Positions 11,346 to 28,915 of a DNA stretch of 30,493 nt are shown piece by piece. Origin of the DNA: Mesaphorura yosii (lineage: Eukaryota > Arthropoda > Collembola > Poduromorpha > Tullbergiidae); the NCBI GenBank assembly GCA_009869945.1, contig WIXG01000633.1, forward strand, positions 1 to 30,493, in the 5' to 3' direction. The notes below the pieces were generated by a model. It did not search any database. It saw only the letters and a list, made by a program, of their open reading frames with translations, and had not been told where the DNA came from. Numbering within the stretch: the first letter of the stretch is position 1; the number at the start of each line of letters is the position of its first letter. A program made the translations under genes and the position numbers.

Positions 11346-11682
11346 ACATTCCAAAACAGCAGCGAGCAACAACTCCTTCAACACCATCATCCTCACGCGC
11401 GACGAAAACAACTAACATCAGCCAACAGCAACATTAATTACGCTAGCCAATTCAAATTACAATCAAATGTACATACGTAACAGAAACTGAGAGAAACTGG
11501 CTCTAAACTGCAGTACTCCCGCTAACCCGCTCCTGGGCATGTACAATAGCTACAATAATCTTCTTGTTTATCACTAGTAACTACTACCACTACATCTGAA
11601 GCGTGTACTCACTCAAAATACATCTACTCCACAACTACAAGTATGCTAATTATTCAACAGCTCCTGTTCTATTCTACTCTGT

Positions 11683-11688
11683 AATAAA
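11683..11688 (+). terminator. Proximal ZFAND poly(A) signal
   Basis: AATAAA 338 bp after the ZFAND stop codon, followed by ATTAATTTCTCC and then GTGAAGG/TGGGTG-type GT-rich sequence. Confidence 0.4.
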
Positions 11689-12920
11689 TTAATTTCTCCA
11701 TCAGCTGTGAAGGCGCACTCTGGGTGCCCCGCATTTATTAAGTTTTAATTTAGTTAAGCAACGCTTTTAAGTTGACCAAGTACAATTTTTGAATTTTTAG
11801 TCTCGATTTCTATCAGTAGTTCAATACTCTAATTTTACCTGACGTAGCAGCAAAAGCAGACGCCTGGAAGCCTCGTACTCGTAGCAGTGTGCAAAGAGTT
11901 CAATTCGTATTTAGTTAAGTCTAGTTAAGTCAAGCCAAGTGTTTGAGTTCACGGGTTCAGTGTACAGTTGTTGCGTTGTAGTAGTCAGTAAGTACCCGAT
12001 GCCTTTGAGACAACCGCCGTCGTGCCAGACGCCAAGCACCACGACCTTCTCCAGATACACCGTAATTAAGTAGCGGCAGCGTACTCGTTGCTGCAGTAGC
12101 AGTGCAATTATCGTTTACTATTATGACGGCTATTCACTCCGATACTTGTCCTAGGCTGTCTGAGAACTGTGCTAGTTTGCTAAGCGTTGTTCGATCGTAG
12201 TTAAGTGACACTGACACGAAGCAGAGCAGCAGCAGCAGACCCTTGACTCTTGATTCCGCCTGTTTTCTTCTTGCTACTCTCTCCTCATTTTTGTCATTTC
12301 TCTGAGTATCACAGGCAGGAATCAATCACTTGTCAATTTCCTTGCAACGTACGATTTTTTACTTACAAATAACTGCAGTTGCAATTCTGACTGCTGATTT
12401 CGCGTCTGTGAGTACGAGCGTGTTGTGTGTCCTCGTTTGTGAGCGTGTCGTCGGTTTCATTTCGGGTCATGATGTAATTTACGATTCACACTAATCACTA
12501 CTACTCTTGTACCATTATCATTAGCGTACTACTACAATTCTACTCCACAAACAATTCAATTGTAAAATAGCAAAGCAATCAAATACTTCGACGCCAGGAG
12601 CCGAGGCCAAGCCATGGCCGCCACGCCACAAAGTCCACAGTCCAGTCCTCCTCCAAGCAGTCGACATTGGTCGTTGTCGGTTCCACTCCCACCTTCCTCA
12701 GGCAATGGGAACGCAATGGTACGAAGATACGATTGTTAAGGGTAAAGAGTATAGAATTGGTCAATTACTTTTGTTTCCTTGACTTGGCCCAGACCTACTG
12801 TATTGTTCACCCACACACAACCGCACGCGTTCTACTTTATACTTACGAATGATACTAATTAATCGTAACAAGTGTAAACCTAAAAGAATTAATTTTCCTG
12901 AGGAAGAGAGCGAATTATGC

Positions 12921-12934
12921 AATAAACCAATAAA
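12921..12934 (+). terminator. Distal ZFAND poly(A) signals, tandem
   Basis: Two AATAAA hexamers (12921-12926 and 12929-12934) are followed by GTTGT. They lie just before the opposing signal of SLMAP at 12997-13002, marking a tail-to-tail gene boundary. Confidence 0.45.
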
Positions 12935-12996
12935 CGTTGTACATACAATCTACAGACAAATACTCCAAGCTGGGTTGTTTCTTAAAATTTCATCTC

Positions 12997-13002
12997 TTTA
13001 TT
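12997..13002 (-). terminator. SLMAP poly(A) signal
   Basis: Reads AATAAA on the minus strand, about 1.04 kb after the SLMAP stop codon. The 13003-14039 interval then becomes the SLMAP 3' UTR; it is AT-rich and has no coding frame of note. Confidence 0.45.
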
Positions 13003-14039
13003 CAGTTATTCCGTAGACTTTCTTCCACTCGTTGCTTACGCGTCATGGAACCAACAATCGTAATTCGCAATTTTCGCAGTCGCGCCTCCGCCATTCATTC
13101 CCTTTTAATTTGATTTCTGAGATTTTAACAGTACGACTCAACTCGACTTCTAAAATTACTCCATAAAATCTGGAGCCTGGCTTAAACACAACATTGGCAT
13201 TTCGTAAAAGTAAAATCCCATGAGTTATGTAACTACTCTACTAAAAGAACTAAAATTGCGTGAAGTAGCGTTGTACCTTTGACCTATTCTGAAGATACAT
13301 TACATTACGTGAATAGCCTTAATTAAAAACATCACAAAAAGGTTTACTTTTACATTTTTTAAAAAGATTTTCTTTCTATAAGGTTAAAAATTTAGAATTC
13401 TGGCGCGCGACAGGCAAACACGCTCGTACGAATCTGAAGTTTATAAATTGCTAGAATAATTTAAAATTTCGTATTTGTCAAAATTTTGCATAACATTATG
13501 TAAAAACCTTACAGCTTGCATGCAATTCATGCTTAACCCCTGACCGGCATACTTGGCGAAGCATTTCTACTCTCTTTCCAGTGAAAAAAGCTTGCATAAC
13601 AATAAACGGTCTTCGCAATTTGATCAAGCCGTATCAAAAATCATCTGGCTGAATAAGAAAGCGCAACTAAACGGCCAAACTATGTAAATCACAGTGCACA
13701 TTAAACGAATTCTCTAAGGCGTAAGGCAGACAAGTGGATGAAATGAATTTGACACAATTAGTCGTCATTTGAATGCTCAATTCAAAAAATAGAGACTGGC
13801 GAGACCTGACATGCACTGAACTCTAGCTCGATTAAAATAGCTTGCTAGCGCTAATTGTACAGAATGCTCTTGGTGCTCCTTAACTTTCGCATTTGTATGT
13901 CTGTCTTGTCTTCATGGCTTCATTGTCGACTGTGCAAAAGTTGAAGCAGCACAACTCCATTTCGTGCGTGGTGCGTCGGTGTGTGCTTTGACTGGACGCC
14001 TTGACCCTTGGAGAAGAAGGAAGGACCACTGCACGCGAG

Positions 14040-17000
14040 TTACGACGCGGTTGGGTGAAACACGATAAGAATTGCTAGGATTAGGAGTAGCAGAGGAACC
14101 GTATATCGTAATGATGCCTGGGGAATTAAATAATGATCGGAATTAGAGAATAATATAAAAGGGCACCCAAACGGCTCAACAGAAAAGAAACTGGCTTACC
14201 CACTGAACAACATTGACCGAGTTCTGCTGATCCTGCAGTTGTCTTTCCAATTTTGAACAGTCTGATGAAGATTTGTTGTACTGATCCTTGTAGTTGCACA
14301 ACTCCTCCTCCGTTTCCAACAGCTTAATTAAAACAATAATTTAACTTGACTGTGCAACGCAAATGGGTAACACGAAGTCTGTGATCCGACTCACCTTCAC
14401 GCTGATCTGATTGATTCGAGCTCGCAGCACTTCATTCTGAAATTCAATGCTCGGGTTGCAACAGGATTCGCACCGCTTCTCATTCTCATAAATGGAAGAA
14501 TTCTCGCTGCTGGTGCTGTCACCAGCACTGCCACTGCTGGTGATGCACATATTTAACGAATCAATGGGCAGATTTTTCTTTGGAGTCGAGTTTCTTTGAT
14601 ATGTATCTTCACTCTCCTCCGCCTTCTGTCGTGTCCGACTGAGATCATCGATTTGACTACGTAGTAAAGCCACTCGCTGGTCTTGTTCAGTTTTATACTC
14701 TTCTAAGGCACTCAGTTCAGCTGCATGACAAAAGAGACAATTAGACAGTTTTGGGATGTGGTGCTTGAATTACTCTTCCTACCTTTCAATTTAACAATAG
14801 ATTCCTCGCGCAATAAGATGATCTCTTTGTTTGACTTCACCGTGGCTTGTAACTCAGCGAAAGCCTTCTCTGAATTTGACAGCCGCTCATTCAACGCCAA
14901 AAGTTGTGCCGTCTGCTCTCCGTTGGTTTGCTCCAAGTGTTCCGCTTCAGCTTTGTAAACCTGCCGTATGAAAATTTCCAATGAATCATCATGCAAAATG
15001 AAGATAATGTAAAACAAAGGCGGGAGTTGATGACTTACGTCGTATTTCCTCGTGTAGTCTGATAAATAAGCTCCTAAGGTATCCACTCGCTCCTGCAAAG
15101 CCACTTTCTCGTTCAAAAGTCGGCTGACTTGTTCCCGGGATTCAGCCAAGATTTCTAAAGGACAATTCGGAGTTAGCAAGCATATAACATTAATCTTGGC
15201 GTGTATAATATTGAATTTGTCAATTGTGTGGAAGACCAAAGAGAAGGATGCAATGTGCAAACAGGTAAAGGACATCACATAATTAGGAAGTGCAACAATC
15301 CAAAGTGGGAAGATAGAAATGGTAGACCCAAGCGGCAAAAATGTGTTACACAAACAAGAGCGTAGACAAGCAAAGAAAAAGATGAAAACCAGGAAAGAGT
15401 TTTAAAAATCCAAAACCAAAAGAAGTGAAGCCAAATGCCAAACCTTGGATTAATTCCAGCTTACAGTGTGTATAATCAATATAGATTTTAAACCAAGATC
15501 CATCTAAACAGAGGAGCAATAAAAAAATAACCACGCATGCAACCAAAAATCAAGATTCGCAAGTACGAACTTAACGTAGAAGCAAGGCAAAGACCAATCA
15601 AGATTAATTGAGGTTAACATTCAATAGCCTAATTAGATTAAATTAGTCAAATAAAACTCGATCCATCACCAAAAACACTCTACAAGAAAGTACAAACCCA
15701 TGTAAAACCCTTGCACTCAATTAAAGTCTGTGTACTCATGCCACAGTTTCACTTTTCATGCATCGAATGTAACTGCTTCATTTCGCTTTAAAAGATGATG
15801 AATGAACCCGTTCAAGTGGAACTTACGGGTCAGCGTGGCCTCGTCGTCGCCAATCATGTTGACGTGATTCTCACTTTCTTTTTCCGTTCTGATCTTCAGG
15901 CCATCACGCTTCTCGTCCTCGTCGATCTTCTTCTCGTCTTCGTCAACGTCCTTCTGCTCATCACTTCCAACCTGTGCCCAAACGAACAAGAAATCAGAAA
16001 TCAATATTCCAATATGCAGTAAAATGTTCCGTTCTAATTGTCCAAGCCATTTACCCGGTTCAGTTCAATGGTTTTCTTGTTGTAACTAATGTTCGTCGAA
16101 TTCTGGTTCTTGAACTCGGCCATGTTTTGCTTTTCTTGCAACATTGTGGCCGTGTTTGTGATGTTCTTGATTTGATGTACATCCCGAGTCACTTTGCTAA
16201 TCAGCTGCATTATGGCTTCAGAATAGTTACCATCAATATGCAACTTCCTAAATTCCTCAAAACGGCCTGAGAAAAAATAATCCAAACATAATTAAATTAA
16301 TCCAACAAATTCACGACAACCTCGAGAAGTAATCTAAAGGGAATCGCTTGTTGCCCTTACTCAGTAAATCAGTCAGGTTATTGTTGAGTTGTTGCAGGTC
16401 AACTCCTCCAAGACCCAGTTCATTGCCAAGATTCTGGACTTTACTATTTGCGTCGACACGATCCGCATTCTTTGTCGGCACATCAGTTGGACTATTGTTT
16501 ATATGATTGCTATCACCTATCTGATTAGCACTAATTTGTGGTTCGACTAAACTATTGTTATTGTGCTGACTATTCACAAAACAAGTCACGTTCATATCCG
16601 ACTCTCCCACCAAGCTGTCATTTTCGTTCGTCTCGCCGTCCACGGAACTGTTGTCGGCCAACAGCGCCTGTAATACAAATAATGGCATGAGTATTTTGAT
16701 CGGATTTTAATTGTCTTTTCAAGGAAGACGAAAAATCTTACTTTGATGGGATTCGCAATTGAAGTTTGGGAGTCTAACTTGGCTAGCAGCATGTCGATCA
16801 TTTGTTGCTTCCTTTGAAGCGCCTCCTCATCATCTTTCACGCACTTGTTCAGTCTGTCCAGTTCGTTTTTGTAATTCTCCGTCGACTGGTTCATTTCTAG
16901 GAGCAAGTCCGACGCCTTCTTCTCAGACTCGTCATACTTCTCTGCTACAAGGCTAAGTTCTTGGTTTGTACGATCACAAAGTTCTTTGAAAATAGTTCGC

Positions 17001-18480
17001 TCCTCTTCTGTGGCACTGAGAGTTCTAAAAATAATGCAATCGAGCATGAGAATTTATCACGAATTGTCAGGATGGGAAACAGTCTAATTACCTTTCAAGT
17101 TCGTTAACACGCTTCATGGCTTCCAATTTTTCCATAGCCAGATCTTTCAGCTTCTGCTTGGCCAGCGTCTGATATTTTTCTTTATCTTCATGAAGCTGAG
17201 TAATCTCTTCACGCAGCTTGTCTTCACTCACGCTCTGAAATAAAAGTTTTAATTGAAAATCCTGCGAGAATTATTTGCGCATTTTTGATCTTACTTTATG
17301 TGTCGCAAGAAGTTGCCTTTGAAGAGAATCTACTTTGCTCAGCAACCGATCTTCATTTATTAGAGCTTTCCAGCTGTTGGCCATTATTCCTTTTGTCGAT
17401 CCTAAAAGTTGGGTCAACGAGGCCAGCTTTGAGTCTATCATTTGCTCTCGCTGCAGCGCTTCCTGAAATGAGGCAGAATTAGCAAAATTAACAACTCCTC
17501 AACCTTCCCGGTCCTCCGCCTGAGTGCATGACATACTTTGACAACTTGATTAATCTGGTAAATCTCTAGCGTCGAAGTCTGACTCTTTTCGATCAACTGT
17601 GTTGACGAGCTGCAAATGTCAAACAAATAAGTTCTTAGCTTCTCATTTCTTGGAAAGTTTTCTGAACATTTCGATTGTGGTTAATTTATCCGTTTCTCAC
17701 CTTGCTTTGGCTTCTTTTCCGTCTGGTAGGTAAAGTTGTAAAGTAGCAACAATACATCCATGAGTGACTGCATCAATCATAGAGTCAGTGTTATTAGGAT
17801 CTTCGAGGGTCATAGGTCAACAAGAAAAACAATACATAATGGTAGTCAGGAAAAAAAATAAAAAAAATGCATTAATCAATTCATGACATCATGACAATTG
17901 ACGAACAGTGACATTGCTTTGGTTAAGTGATTTCTAAGAATTTGCAAGTGTTAGCGTCTAGCCGACATCTCCACGAAAGCGCGTCTATACTGTTCAGCAA
18001 TGTTTCTGACTTGACTTGCGGCATGGAACTGACTTACCTTTCTTCGTGACCTCCATCACGTCGACACCAAATTGAATAATGTCGCCAGAAGAAACTTGAA
18101 ATGGAAGAGATTCTTCTGAGGATTTACTCAGACGTTGATTGTTCACAAAAGTGCCGTTGCTGCTCTTGGTGTCTTGCAGGAAGAACTTGCCATTCTCGTA
18201 CCACAGCAGTGCGTGGTTTCGAGACAATACCTTGCAGTCGAAGATGGCATTGTTTCCGTTTGGACGTGATCGAGCTACCGAACGACCGATCTTGACTGGC
18301 TGTTCCAAGGGAAAATTTCGATCCTACACGATAGAAAGTGGAAATCATTAAAACATAAATTGGCTGTAATGGTCAAATTGCCAAATAAGGTTGACCTTCT
18401 CTGGGTCAGATTGGCGGTAATAAGAATACCTGAAAAGGATGCGAATTGGGACGACAAGTGAGGACAGCTCGTGCGGCCAT
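14040..18480 (-). CDS. SLMAP: Sarcolemmal membrane-associated protein SLMAP: FHA domain, coiled coils, tail anchor
   Basis: Fifteen coding exons (minus strand): 18430-18480, 18038-18323, 17701-17767, 17537-17609, 17295-17462, 17092-17234, 16742-17024, 16361-16667, 16055-16266, 15827-15971, 15039-15154, 14783-14960, 14395-14720, 14200-14322, 14040-14117. The sum is exactly 2556 nt, 851 aa (human about 830). Exon 1 gives [17 protein letters not shown], and exon 2 carries the FHA core (residues about 25-105) with GRS, LSRNH and [13 protein letters not shown]. Exon 5 holds the conserved [13 protein letters not shown] and [13 protein letters not shown]. Coiled coil fills most of the rest. The last exon encodes a hydrophobic segment, [14 protein letters not shown], then HPTAS and stop: a tail anchor. 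Vertebrate SLMAP is a STRIPAK subunit whose FHA binds phospho-Thr of MST1/2 and so restrains Hippo signalling at membranes and centrosome. Asn-rich (exon 8) and Asp/Glu/Lys-rich (exon 10) segments look lineage-specific. An in-frame ATG at 18498 would add six residues. The 672-nt intron 15155-15826 holds nothing recognised. Confidence 0.96.
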
Positions 18481-18577
18481 TGTGTTGCTGTCCTTCATTG
18501 GGTCCTGCAGTGGGTCCGGGGGCTGGTGGAATGGAACATACCCGAGGGGTCTGCTGGTCGAGAAATCGGTCGTGCAA

Positions 18578-18774
18578 CTGCAAACGAGCAAATCACAAAT
18601 TAACGCCTCAAAGTAGTAACGTAGCGTCAGGTACAAGCTTAATGATCATGGAACTGGAACTAATTGGGAAGCACAGCACGCAGCATGTGTACAATTACAG
18701 ATGCCATTAGCTAATCTATTAGCCTCCATCTTCCTCGTCCTGGTCAGTACTTGAGCACATAGGTATTCACTTAC
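18578..18774 (-). other. Candidate intron in the SLMAP 5' UTR
   Basis: On the minus strand a GTAAGT donor (18769-18774) is followed 190 nt later by a TTTGCAG acceptor ending at 18578, about 100 nt before the start codon. This would place an untranslated first exon upstream of 18774. It is supported only by splice-site consensus. Confidence 0.35.
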
Positions 18775-19830
18775 TTATTGGAATTTGCTTCGTCTGCTCT
18801 TTATCTTGCGTCCATGTCGGAGGCAGGCAGTTGGAATTTCTCCTTACAACTAGGCTCGTTAATCCTTCATTACAGTGTCCTTCGTCTGCGTTACTAGTGG
18901 CCAGTGCCAGTAACTCGCGTAAATAAAACTAAACTAAATTATGCCACTCGAAGAGAAGAAGTATTACTGGACTCGCCAAGTCGTAAAGTGCAGCAAGACA
19001 CAAGGCAGAGACCGAACCCTTCAGCCACTTTGCTTGATACTTGAATTATGTACCCAGGCTCTTCTACTGCTGATGGTTTGGTCTTATGATTTACTGCTGC
19101 TGCTGTACTGGTTTTCAGATTTGCAAACTTGTGTGCAAAAAAGACTGCTGCGAACCAGGTTCGAGTTATTAACGTGATGAGAAAAGATTTTTTGTTGCAA
19201 AGGAAATTAAAGCAATGAACCCAACCTCAAAATACGTGCACTACACACGATACTTGGCTGGGCTCTTCGCGTTCACAAATTCACATTGTATTGTGTGAAT
19301 TCTGCTTCTATCTTCATGTTCCTCACTGCCTGCCCGTGCCCGTACGCTGCTGGCTGCTGTTGAGAAACGCATATCGCATGTCGTATGTATACATTCAGGT
19401 TTGGTGCGATAAAGATCCGAGAAATCTGCGCTCTCGTTGTGAGAGGACTCTCGGCCATGCAGCGCGAGAAGGTCGACCGAAGCCAACCACTGCGCAGACA
19501 CTTTGTTCCAATTTCAAATCATTAACTATTGCATTTATTACAAGGCAAGCGATGGACTTACAATTTCCTAATCATAATCTCCCAAGCCTCCAACGTCGTA
19601 GTTCAAAACAAGGCAGGATTCCAGTAACACGAAGCGTACACGCAAGGCTCTGAGTCATGGGTCACGACTGAACTTTGGAGTCTTCACGTCGCGGGCGCTC
19701 GCGCGCACGAGGTCAACAGTTCACACCTCACAAGTTGGCGTTGGCGTTGAATGAATGAGCTGAAATGAATCAGTGAAGGGAAACCACAGGCACGAGTTCC
19801 AAAACCAAAACAAACAACGAGTTTCAAATC

Positions 19831-19836
19831 TTTATT
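19831..19836 (-). terminator. Candidate distal AHCYL poly(A) signal
   Basis: AATAAA on the minus strand, about 2.7 kb after the AHCYL stop codon. A further one lies at 19534-19539. Their use is unproven. Confidence 0.25.
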
Positions 19837-20027
19837 TCCAATTCAAGAGTCGTGGCACGACGCTCGTACTCGTAACAACTATCAACAGAAGAATTCAACA
19901 ATCGTTTCCCTAACAGTTAACCCTACACTCAACATTTGATTAATAACTTCGAACTGGTGGACCAACACCCACCGCACAACCCACCAGCTTGTTACTCGGA
20001 CCAATTACGAACCTCGACTAACACCAG

Positions 20028-20041
20028 AGTGACTAGTCACT
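20028..20041. repeat. 14-bp perfect palindrome
   Basis: AGTGACTAGTCACT is its own reverse complement. It lies between AHCYL and SLMAP and could be a protein-binding site. Its TGACTAGTCA core resembles spaced bZIP half-sites, but chance is possible. Confidence 0.4.
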
Positions 20042-20317
20042 AGGGCTTAAGTACAACTGAAATTTAGAATTTCACTTTTCGGACTTTCTTAGCATGAAGT
20101 AGTAATTGCAATGGCAATAGCATTAACGTAATGTAGCAACGTGTTAACAAAGAGTGCTAAAGACTATGAATGCCTACACACATAAAACAATCGGCCATTA
20201 ATACGAATTAATAAATGGAAACGTACCAAAGCTATTAAACTAAAACACGCTTGTCTGGGTGCCAATTCCAATCGCAATCGACAATCAGCATGGGCTTGGA
20301 CTAGCAATAATAATACG

Positions 20318-20325
20318 TATTTATA
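20318..20325 (-). promoter_or_regulatory. Candidate TATA box, minus strand
   Basis: Reads TATAAATA on the minus strand, the same octamer as the LSM14 TATA box, about 1.8 kb upstream of the SLMAP start codon. It could serve a distal SLMAP promoter, but it may equally lie inside the AHCYL 3' UTR. Confidence 0.2.
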
Positions 20326-20466
20326 AGTACGGGTTACAAAGTTACAAATCATATACACACATGGAAATAAAATGTCTGAGGGAGGGTGACCCGAAACCAT
20401 AATTTTGGCGCCGATACCCGAAATGTTGGTGTACTTCTAAAATATGTACATTTTTCACAGGTAAAA

Positions 20467-20472
20467 TTTATT
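20467..20472 (-). terminator. Candidate proximal AHCYL poly(A) signal
   Basis: AATAAA on the minus strand, about 2.05 kb after the AHCYL stop codon. It is the nearest exact hexamer that I found downstream of the gene. Confidence 0.3.
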
Positions 20473-22516
20473 CCTGAGACATAAGACTAAAAGTTTGGAA
20501 TGGAATCCGTGTTAAGCGTACTTTACACGCGCATCTTTGTCTTGAAAACTAGAATTTGAGTTAGAATCACCGCGAATTACTAAACTCTGACTTGTACCTT
20601 CAACTTCATGTGTAACGTGTTATGTACCCCATCTCCTTGTAAGGCAACTACTAGACTATATTACATCAAGGTTTTATACTCCGTCTTACCTACATACACT
20701 AAATTTAGTTACAAACTCAATGAACAATGAAAAGTAGGTCCATTCTCTCTCCGTCAAAGCATCATCATCTGTAAATTCGCTAATTCACGTCTTAACCAGC
20801 TTCTCCATCACATTTAATCTTGATGAGCTTTAACTTATGAATTAAAAACTTTTCTTCAGCCTGTCTCCAGTTTGCGCCTGTGCCTGCCGCCACTCGCACG
20901 TGCTCCGCGGTTTCGGACAGAAGCCCCGAGTACAACAGTTAAGAACAGCAGCATTCCCATAAAGAAGGAGCGGAAGGTCACTCACTAAAGAACCACCCTT
21001 GCCAGCGCACGTAGCCACACGAGTCTCAAAGGATTTTTCAATGTTTACTCAAGTCGTAAATTCTCCATTCACTTTTTATGCCGCCACATTTGTCATCATC
21101 ATTGAAGAACGCTGAGCAGAATGGCATGAGTCAGGCCACTGGCGAGGCGGCACCGGCATGGCTGTCGTATGTGAAATGGCATAATGGCATTCTGTCATGG
21201 GCATCGTAAAGTTGTTTTTCATCAAATAGAATAGGCTACTTTCTAAAATGTTAATAGCGGCGGTACCGGGGAATAGGACACCGCGACAGCGGCAGTCGGA
21301 AAGAGCAGCAAATGCGTAGTGGTAGGCTATTGGCTATCGGGCATTATTATCGAGATGTAGGAATACAGATTCATTTCGTGCAGTCAGCAGTGCGACGGAG
21401 GAAACGCCTAAAACCGCAATGGCTCGGCAGATGGGCATTACATTTCTAAATCCACGACCCGCCCGCCTGCGCCTGCTGCACGTGCACTTCAAAATACAAG
21501 AATACCGTAAAAAGACCGTATTACTTGATAGTTCTCTTCCAGGTAGTAGGATTAAGAGGATAGAGTTAAGATCACAGGAAGGAGAGACGCGTTTGCTCTG
21601 CTGCTAGTCTATGCTCGGGCTATGCTCCTACGTTTGCTTACATAGAAAACTAGATACGTATCTAAAATAGCAAACAGGTTACTCTGGCCTTCATTTCAAG
21701 TACATGTAAATTGTATGTGTCATGAGCGCCTATGCCCTAAATGCCTTGTAAATGTGTCGACGCGTAAAATTCCAGTTCATTCAATCCAACACTTGCAATG
21801 CAAGAATGGCTCGTGGGTTCTGGCTAGTTGCCGCCTGCACTCGTACTTGTGTTTCATGTTCTTTGAAGTATTTTGAAATGGGTACAGTAAAGAAGAATTC
21901 TAGTCTGGACTACGAAGAAATAGAGGAATAGAGAGAACTGGAGTTGCAAATTGAGAAATAACTGAAATCCAGGAAATAACCGAAATGGCTAGAGAGGCAG
22001 AGACAAGAGAGTGAGAGTGCAAAATGTCGACATTTAGGTTACTAAATTATACTCGGCATGCTAGCCTCCGAATACTGCATAATCGATCATTCGATGTACT
22101 ACGTGAGTGACGAGGTAAGGCTAAGGCTAGCTAGCATCAGTAGCGGCAGCGTCAGCAGCAACAGCTGCTTATAACGTATTACAAGTTACGGAATACAGGA
22201 ACTTTGATGTAGTAGTACTAATATGATAGATACAAAAGAGAAAGTCGGAATCGTACAGAGAAAGTGGTTAGAAGAGATTTCACACTTGACGATCACCTGC
22301 ACAGGACTACAAACTTACACGGAAGTCGGAAACCCCAGTTAGAAAGAGAGGCAGAAGAAGAAGACTGAACAGAAATCAATGAGAACGAGAAGAATCCAGT
22401 TCTTGTGTTTTCTTGCTATTACGTGACTTGACAGATGAGATGAAGTTGAGGCTTATATTTATGAGATGTAAATTCTGTCCAGACGTCCAAGCCTGACGAG
22501 ATTGCCACTTGCCAGT

Positions 22517-27809
<5,293 letters not shown>

Positions 27810-28880
27810 GACTCGAGTACGAGTAAGAAAATAGAATCTAACTTCTCGCACTTACTGTCAGTGTCAACGTAAACTGAGTCAAGTTCAAGACAATGGCAGA
27901 GCAGACTTTCGTGTACTGAATCACAATTAGATTAACACGTAATTACTTGGTACGGATCAGTCGACACTTGATACTCAGGTTTCTTGGCTTGGACTCTCAC
28001 TTGGAACACACAAGTGTGTGCAGTGCAAGGCAGCAGATAAGACCAGAAGTCCAGATCAGTGGTCGGTCGATTAAATATCTTGATAAGAAAATAGAGTTCG
28101 GAGTCGAGTTCGGTGTTTGGTACAAGAATACAATTCGGATTCGGAGTTTGGATGAAAGACACGGACACAGAGACGGCGGTGCAGCTAACTGCGTTTGTAG
28201 TGGTGGTAATTAATTCAGAGCTTACGATGACGATGTTGGTTTTGTCTTGGCTCTTGACGTAGGCGCAGACTTGAAGTCGGAGTAGAATTGAAATCAAGAA
28301 TGAAACTAAAAGATTAATTTTGTCCTTCCTTCCTCTCGTTTCGCGTATATGACAAGACCGACCAAGTATGTGCCAAGCAGCAGCAACAGGAGCAGGAGTC
28401 GTACAGCAGTGGGCCTGTGTTGGTCGCTCTTTCCCGTGCTGTGGTCGGATGTCTATCACTTGCATGTGCTTACTTTTTACTTCTACCACGCATTAACGTG
28501 TGATGAGCCATTCCCGTTCTCATTGCCTGCCTGATGCCTGGCAGGCACGGTAGCTTTCCTTCTACATTGTAATATTTGTACAATTCACTTCAGATCGGTG
28601 CTGCGGTTGCTGGTTAACTTTGCAAAAGCGGTAGAAATGATCAATAACCCCTGTCAATTACCAGGATGACCATTTTTGCATTAACTTAATGAGAAAATAG
28701 GGGCCGACGACTACCAATTCCAGAGCTCAGCATACATATTACAAAATGCACCTGCCCTCTGTCCTGTCCATCTGTCCAGCATAGCATTAGCATTGTATTG
28801 CCCAATATCCATCGCGTCGACGGACTGAAGGTTGGTTTATGGCTATGACTTGCCATTTCCTCCAGCAAAAAAGAACTTTG

Positions 28881-28915
28881 CGAATCACGAATCACGAATC
28901 GCAAGTCGCGAATTT
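28881..28915. repeat. Heptanucleotide tandem repeat, five units
   Basis: Five 7-bp units: CGAATCA, CGAATCA, CGAATCG, CAAGTCG, CGAATTT. The first two are identical and later units diverge, as in a decaying minisatellite. Confidence 0.7.

Larger units (their letters stand above)
11346..12996 (+). other. ZFAND 3' UTR and intergenic junction with SLMAP
   Basis: No coding exon is recognised after the ZFAND stop. The stretch is rich in ACTAC/TTAGTTAAG-type motifs and carries two sets of poly(A) signals, so a short 3' UTR (about 0.35 kb) and a long one (about 1.6 kb) are both possible. Confidence 0.45.
18775..22516. other. SLMAP upstream DNA and AHCYL 3' UTR, no coding region seen
   Basis: Reading frames here are short and without recognisable domains. 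The part nearest 22516 is downstream of AHCYL, transcribed toward lower coordinates, and probably holds a long 3' UTR. The part nearest 18.8-19.8 kb is the SLMAP 5' flank, with a G+C-rich patch near 19687-19708 (CGGGCGCTCGCGCGC). The boundary between the two genes cannot be fixed from sequence alone. Confidence 0.4.

Noticed and set aside
15155..15826. Open frame extending exon 11 of SLMAP into the 672-nt intron
   Set aside because: The Leu/Ile/Cys-rich translation has no SLMAP similarity, and a clean acceptor (TTTAG) plus matching phase with exon 10 shows that it is intron.
18275..18583. Minus-strand frame overlapping the SLMAP start, as an upstream ORF
   Set aside because: Its apparent first codon is TTG just after a likely splice acceptor, not ATG, so it is not a convincing uORF.
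19151..19170. GGTTCGAGTT resembling a tRNA T-arm B box
   Set aside because: No A box or cloverleaf can be formed upstream at the right distance.
27932..28489. 185-codon open frame on the minus strand upstream of AHCYL
   Set aside because: No recognisable domain, not in a phase that links it to the AHCYL first exon, and no ATG-led conserved start. At most it is untranslated leader.
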